From positions 1-30,933 of the forward strand of contig CAZTTG010000077.1 in assembly GCA_964615935.1 (NCBI GenBank): a stretch of 30,933 bases of DNA. Direction: 5' to 3'. This stretch comes from CAZTTG01 sp964615935. GTDB taxonomy: Bacteria; Planctomycetota; UBA1135; GCA-002686595. Shown here piece after piece: positions 28,967 through 30,933 of this stretch; the stretch's first letter is position 1, and each line of letters starts with the position of its first letter. The translations under genes and the position numbers were made by a program. Below the pieces are notes generated by a model, which was given only the letters and a program-made list of their open reading frames with translations, ran no database searches and was not told the origin of the DNA.

Positions 28967-30933
28967 TCACTCGATCGCCATCAGCCGCACCTCGAGGAAC
29001 CAGCAGACCGCGGTTCCTGAGACCGGCCGGATGGTGATCGAATGCTCGTCGGCGGCCAACGCACCGCGACGGATCTGGAGGGGGTCGGTGGTATGGGGGC
29101 CGGTGTACCCGTGCTGTCGGAGGGGTACGGAGTCGATCCGCTCGTCGCCCACCCAGACCTCCAGCTCAAATTCCCCCTCGTTGGGCATGAGCGGCCGCGA
29201 TCCCACCAGCAGGTCCATCTCGAGCTTGAGGATCTTCTCCGCCGACCCGGGATCGAGCTGGCATCCCAGGACCACCTCGGAGCAGCTGTTCGGCCCCAGA
29301 CACCAGTGGTCGTCCAGGGGATTCGCCGCGCTGTCCCCCTGGCTGTAGAAGAAGTCCGGGGTTGCGCGAGCGCTCTCCGCGGCACCGGATGTCGCGATTC
29401 TGCTCCCGCGGAAGCTCCAGCGGGCAAGCGCACCTGGCAAAGGAGAGGAATCGCCCACTCGATCCAGCTCGATGGCTTCACCCATCGGCTCGAGGCTCCA
29501 CCTGAGGACCGTCCTCCGGTCGGCCTCGAACTCCGGTCTCCTTCCAAGCAGCCTCCGGCGACCTCGCTGCACGGCATTGTCGAACTCCGTCCTCGCCAGC
29601 GGGTCGTGGCTCAAGTCATCCGATACCCACTCCCAGGCGGTCGAGGACAGATCGGTTTCGTCGAGCATGCCACAGATCTCGCCCAGGATGCCCTCGTGGA
29701 AGGTCCCCGCATAGGAGCCGCTGGTCCGGATCTGCTCAGCGAGCGCGGGATCCCCGGCGGCCGCGCGCAGAAAGGCCTCACCCATGGGGGTGAAGGTGCC
29801 ATCGAGCAGTCCGGCGATGGGCAAATGGCGCCCTCGGGCCCGCTCGAAGAGGATGACGGCTACAACTACGTCCGCGGAAGTCCTCCTGGACCTGGTGTCG
29901 GCCAGCCCGGGTGGGCCACACTCCCCTAGCTCCGCCAGGAGCGCGTGAACCTCCTCCACGAACGCAGCCGGAGACGGGAAGCTCGCCTCAGGGAAGATGC
30001 TCGGGTCGGTGAAGCGTCGGATGATCCTCTCCATCGAGCAACGGGCCAGTCGAAAATCCTCCTTGTGCTTGCTGACATGAGGAAGATCTCTGATCCACGC
30101 CAGGATGCCTGGCACATCGGCGAGCGTGGCACATCCGGACAGGGCGGTGAGCGCCCAGCGGCGGTCCATTGTGCTCGCGGTCCCGTACGGCACCTCCATC
30201 AGTAGCTCCCGGAAGGGCCTGCTCATCCCGACATCCCCGGGCGATGTATCCGGGCGGTCGAAGAAGAGCCTGGCCACCTGCTTCAGGGCCACGGTCCGGT
30301 GGCCGGGCTGCTCCGACGCCCAGTGGAGGAAGCTGCACAGCAAGGGCCGCTCGCCCAAACCGTCCCGCTCGATGTAGGCCGCTGCACGGGTCAGGGCCTG
30401 CTCGTCCTCGTCCGCTGCCAGGTGGGCGTACACGGTGGGGACCGGCGCACCCAGGTCGTGATCGAGCCCGTAGCGCAGGGCCTCGAGCTCCGAATCCAGG
30501 AACATCTCCGCCGCAAAGAGGGGGATCCTCACCAGGCGATCGCCCCCCTCCTCCAGGTCGCCCGCGTCCAGCGCGCGCCGTGCCTCCCGCCGGTTGGCGA
30601 GCTGGTCCCAGAGCCAGAGGCCGGCCAGAACCATGACCAGCGCGGCTGCCAGCACTGCGCCGGCGGCCCTTGGCCTGGCGCGCACCCACCGTGCCGCCCG
30701 CTCGATCGCCCCCTGCCGCCGGGCGTCGGCGGGCGCGCCCGCCAGCCAGGCCTCCAGATCCCGGCGGAAGGCCCTCGCGTCCGCGTAGCGGTGCTCCAGC
30801 ATCGGGTCGGTGGCCCGTGCCAGGATGGCAGCGAGGTCGGCGTCGACGCCTGGAACGAGCTCTGCGATCGGCTCCAGCCCCACCGCGGCCCGGGGGCGGT
30901 CCTGCGGGAGGCGGCGGGCCAGGAGATCGTGCA
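28967..30933 (-). CDS. Membrane Ser/Thr protein kinase, C-terminal part (partial)
   Basis: The frame is open to the window's right edge; 654 residues are present and the kinase N-lobe and active site lie outside. The first 65 residues match the end of a PknB-type kinase domain (LAAILARATDPMLEHRYADA, then FRRDLEAWLAG). A single transmembrane helix follows (AAGAVLAAALVMVLAGLWLW, about 89-109). The remaining 540 residues would be extracytoplasmic: an alpha-helical part, possibly with armadillo-like repeats, then a C-terminal beta-rich domain (FELEVWVGDERIDSVPLRQ) that could bind a ligand. I do not recognise that sensor domain. The gene lies 146 nt upstream of the collagen-like gene on the same strand and could sense or control the surface cluster. 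Confidence 0.85.
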   Translation of the reverse strand, partial: HDLLARRLPQDRPRAAVGLEPIAELVPGVDADLAAILARATDPMLEHRYADARAFRRDLEAWLAGAPADARRQGAIERAARWVRARPRAAGAVLAAALVMVLAGLWLWDQLANRREARRALDAGDLEEGGDRLVRIPLFAAEMFLDSELEALRYGLDHDLGAPVPTVYAHLAADEDEQALTRAAAYIERDGLGERPLLCSFLHWASEQPGHRTVALKQVARLFFDRPDTSPGDVGMSRPFRELLMEVPYGTASTMDRRWALTALSGCATLADVPGILAWIRDLPHVSKHKEDFRLARCSMERIIRRFTDPSIFPEASFPSPAAFVEEVHALLAELGECGPPGLADTRSRRTSADVVVAVILFERARGRHLPIAGLLDGTFTPMGEAFLRAAAGDPALAEQIRTSGSYAGTFHEGILGEICGMLDETDLSSTAWEWVSDDLSHDPLARTEFDNAVQRGRRRLLGRRPEFEADRRTVLRWSLEPMGEAIELDRVGDSSPLPGALARWSFRGSRIATSGAAESARATPDFFYSQGDSAANPLDDHWCLGPNSCSEVVLGCQLDPGSAEKILKLEMDLLVGSRPLMPNEGEFELEVWVGDERIDSVPLRQHGYTGPHTTDPLQIRRGALAADEHSITIRPVSGTAVCWFLEVRLMAIE

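Overview
The window is about 31 kb of very GC-rich DNA from a bacterium that is most likely a planctomycete (Planctomycetota). The best marker is RpoD. Its long insert between regions 1.2 and 2, with a stretch reading GELAFDRTLKV, is as I remember it from planctomycete housekeeping sigma factors. Supporting traits are a HEAT-repeat/von Willebrand A protein, a small excisionase-type HTH protein with an acidic tail and a membrane anchor, an FGE-type lipoprotein, a membrane Ser/Thr kinase, and dockerin and FVCLEGNE-type secreted proteins. Phylum placement is from recollection, not a database search.

Layout. 1-2455: the end of a sensor histidine kinase followed by two overlapping CNNM/DUF21 membrane proteins. 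2456-2794: a fold-back repeat and a promoter. 2795-6828: a small secreted protein, the HTH-membrane protein, an OmpA/Pal lipoprotein, an FGE-like lipoprotein and rsmA. 6829-7440: a long leader upstream of dnaG-rpoD (7441-11020). 11197-11907: a CT398-type zinc-ribbon protein, followed by about 490 bp of hairpin-rich non-coding DNA. 12401-14254 (minus): a radical SAM protein and a cation diffusion facilitator, divergent from selB (14286-16202). A MITE-like element sits exactly on the selB stop codon. 16628-19877: an acidic single-pass membrane protein and the HEAT/VWA protein. 20071-20147: tRNA-Pro(CGG). 20752-24010: rho after a roughly 600-bp leader, then a GT39-like membrane glycosyltransferase. 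24059-30933 (minus): a surface/secretion cluster.

The first 24 kb is mostly housekeeping: replication priming, transcription initiation and termination, rRNA methylation, selenocysteine decoding and envelope maintenance. The last 7 kb looks less GC-biased at wobble positions. Read 5' to 3' on the minus strand, it encodes the C-terminal part of a membrane Ser/Thr kinase, a secreted collagen-like protein with 31 Gly-X-Y triplets, a secreted fibronectin-III protein ending in a type I dockerin, a lipoprotein resembling a cohesin, and a large lipoprotein of unknown function. The collagen, dockerin and cohesin-like genes overlap by 4 nt (ATGA), so they are probably translationally coupled. My main candidate for an undescribed system is this one: a minimal cell-surface cohesin-dockerin pair encoded with a collagen-like protein.

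Other points of interest are a symmetric, apparently leaderless divergent promoter between selB and the radical SAM gene, a roughly 520-nt dnaG leader with a 21-22 bp periodic CGGCCG array and two mutually exclusive hairpins, and two different fold-back elements.
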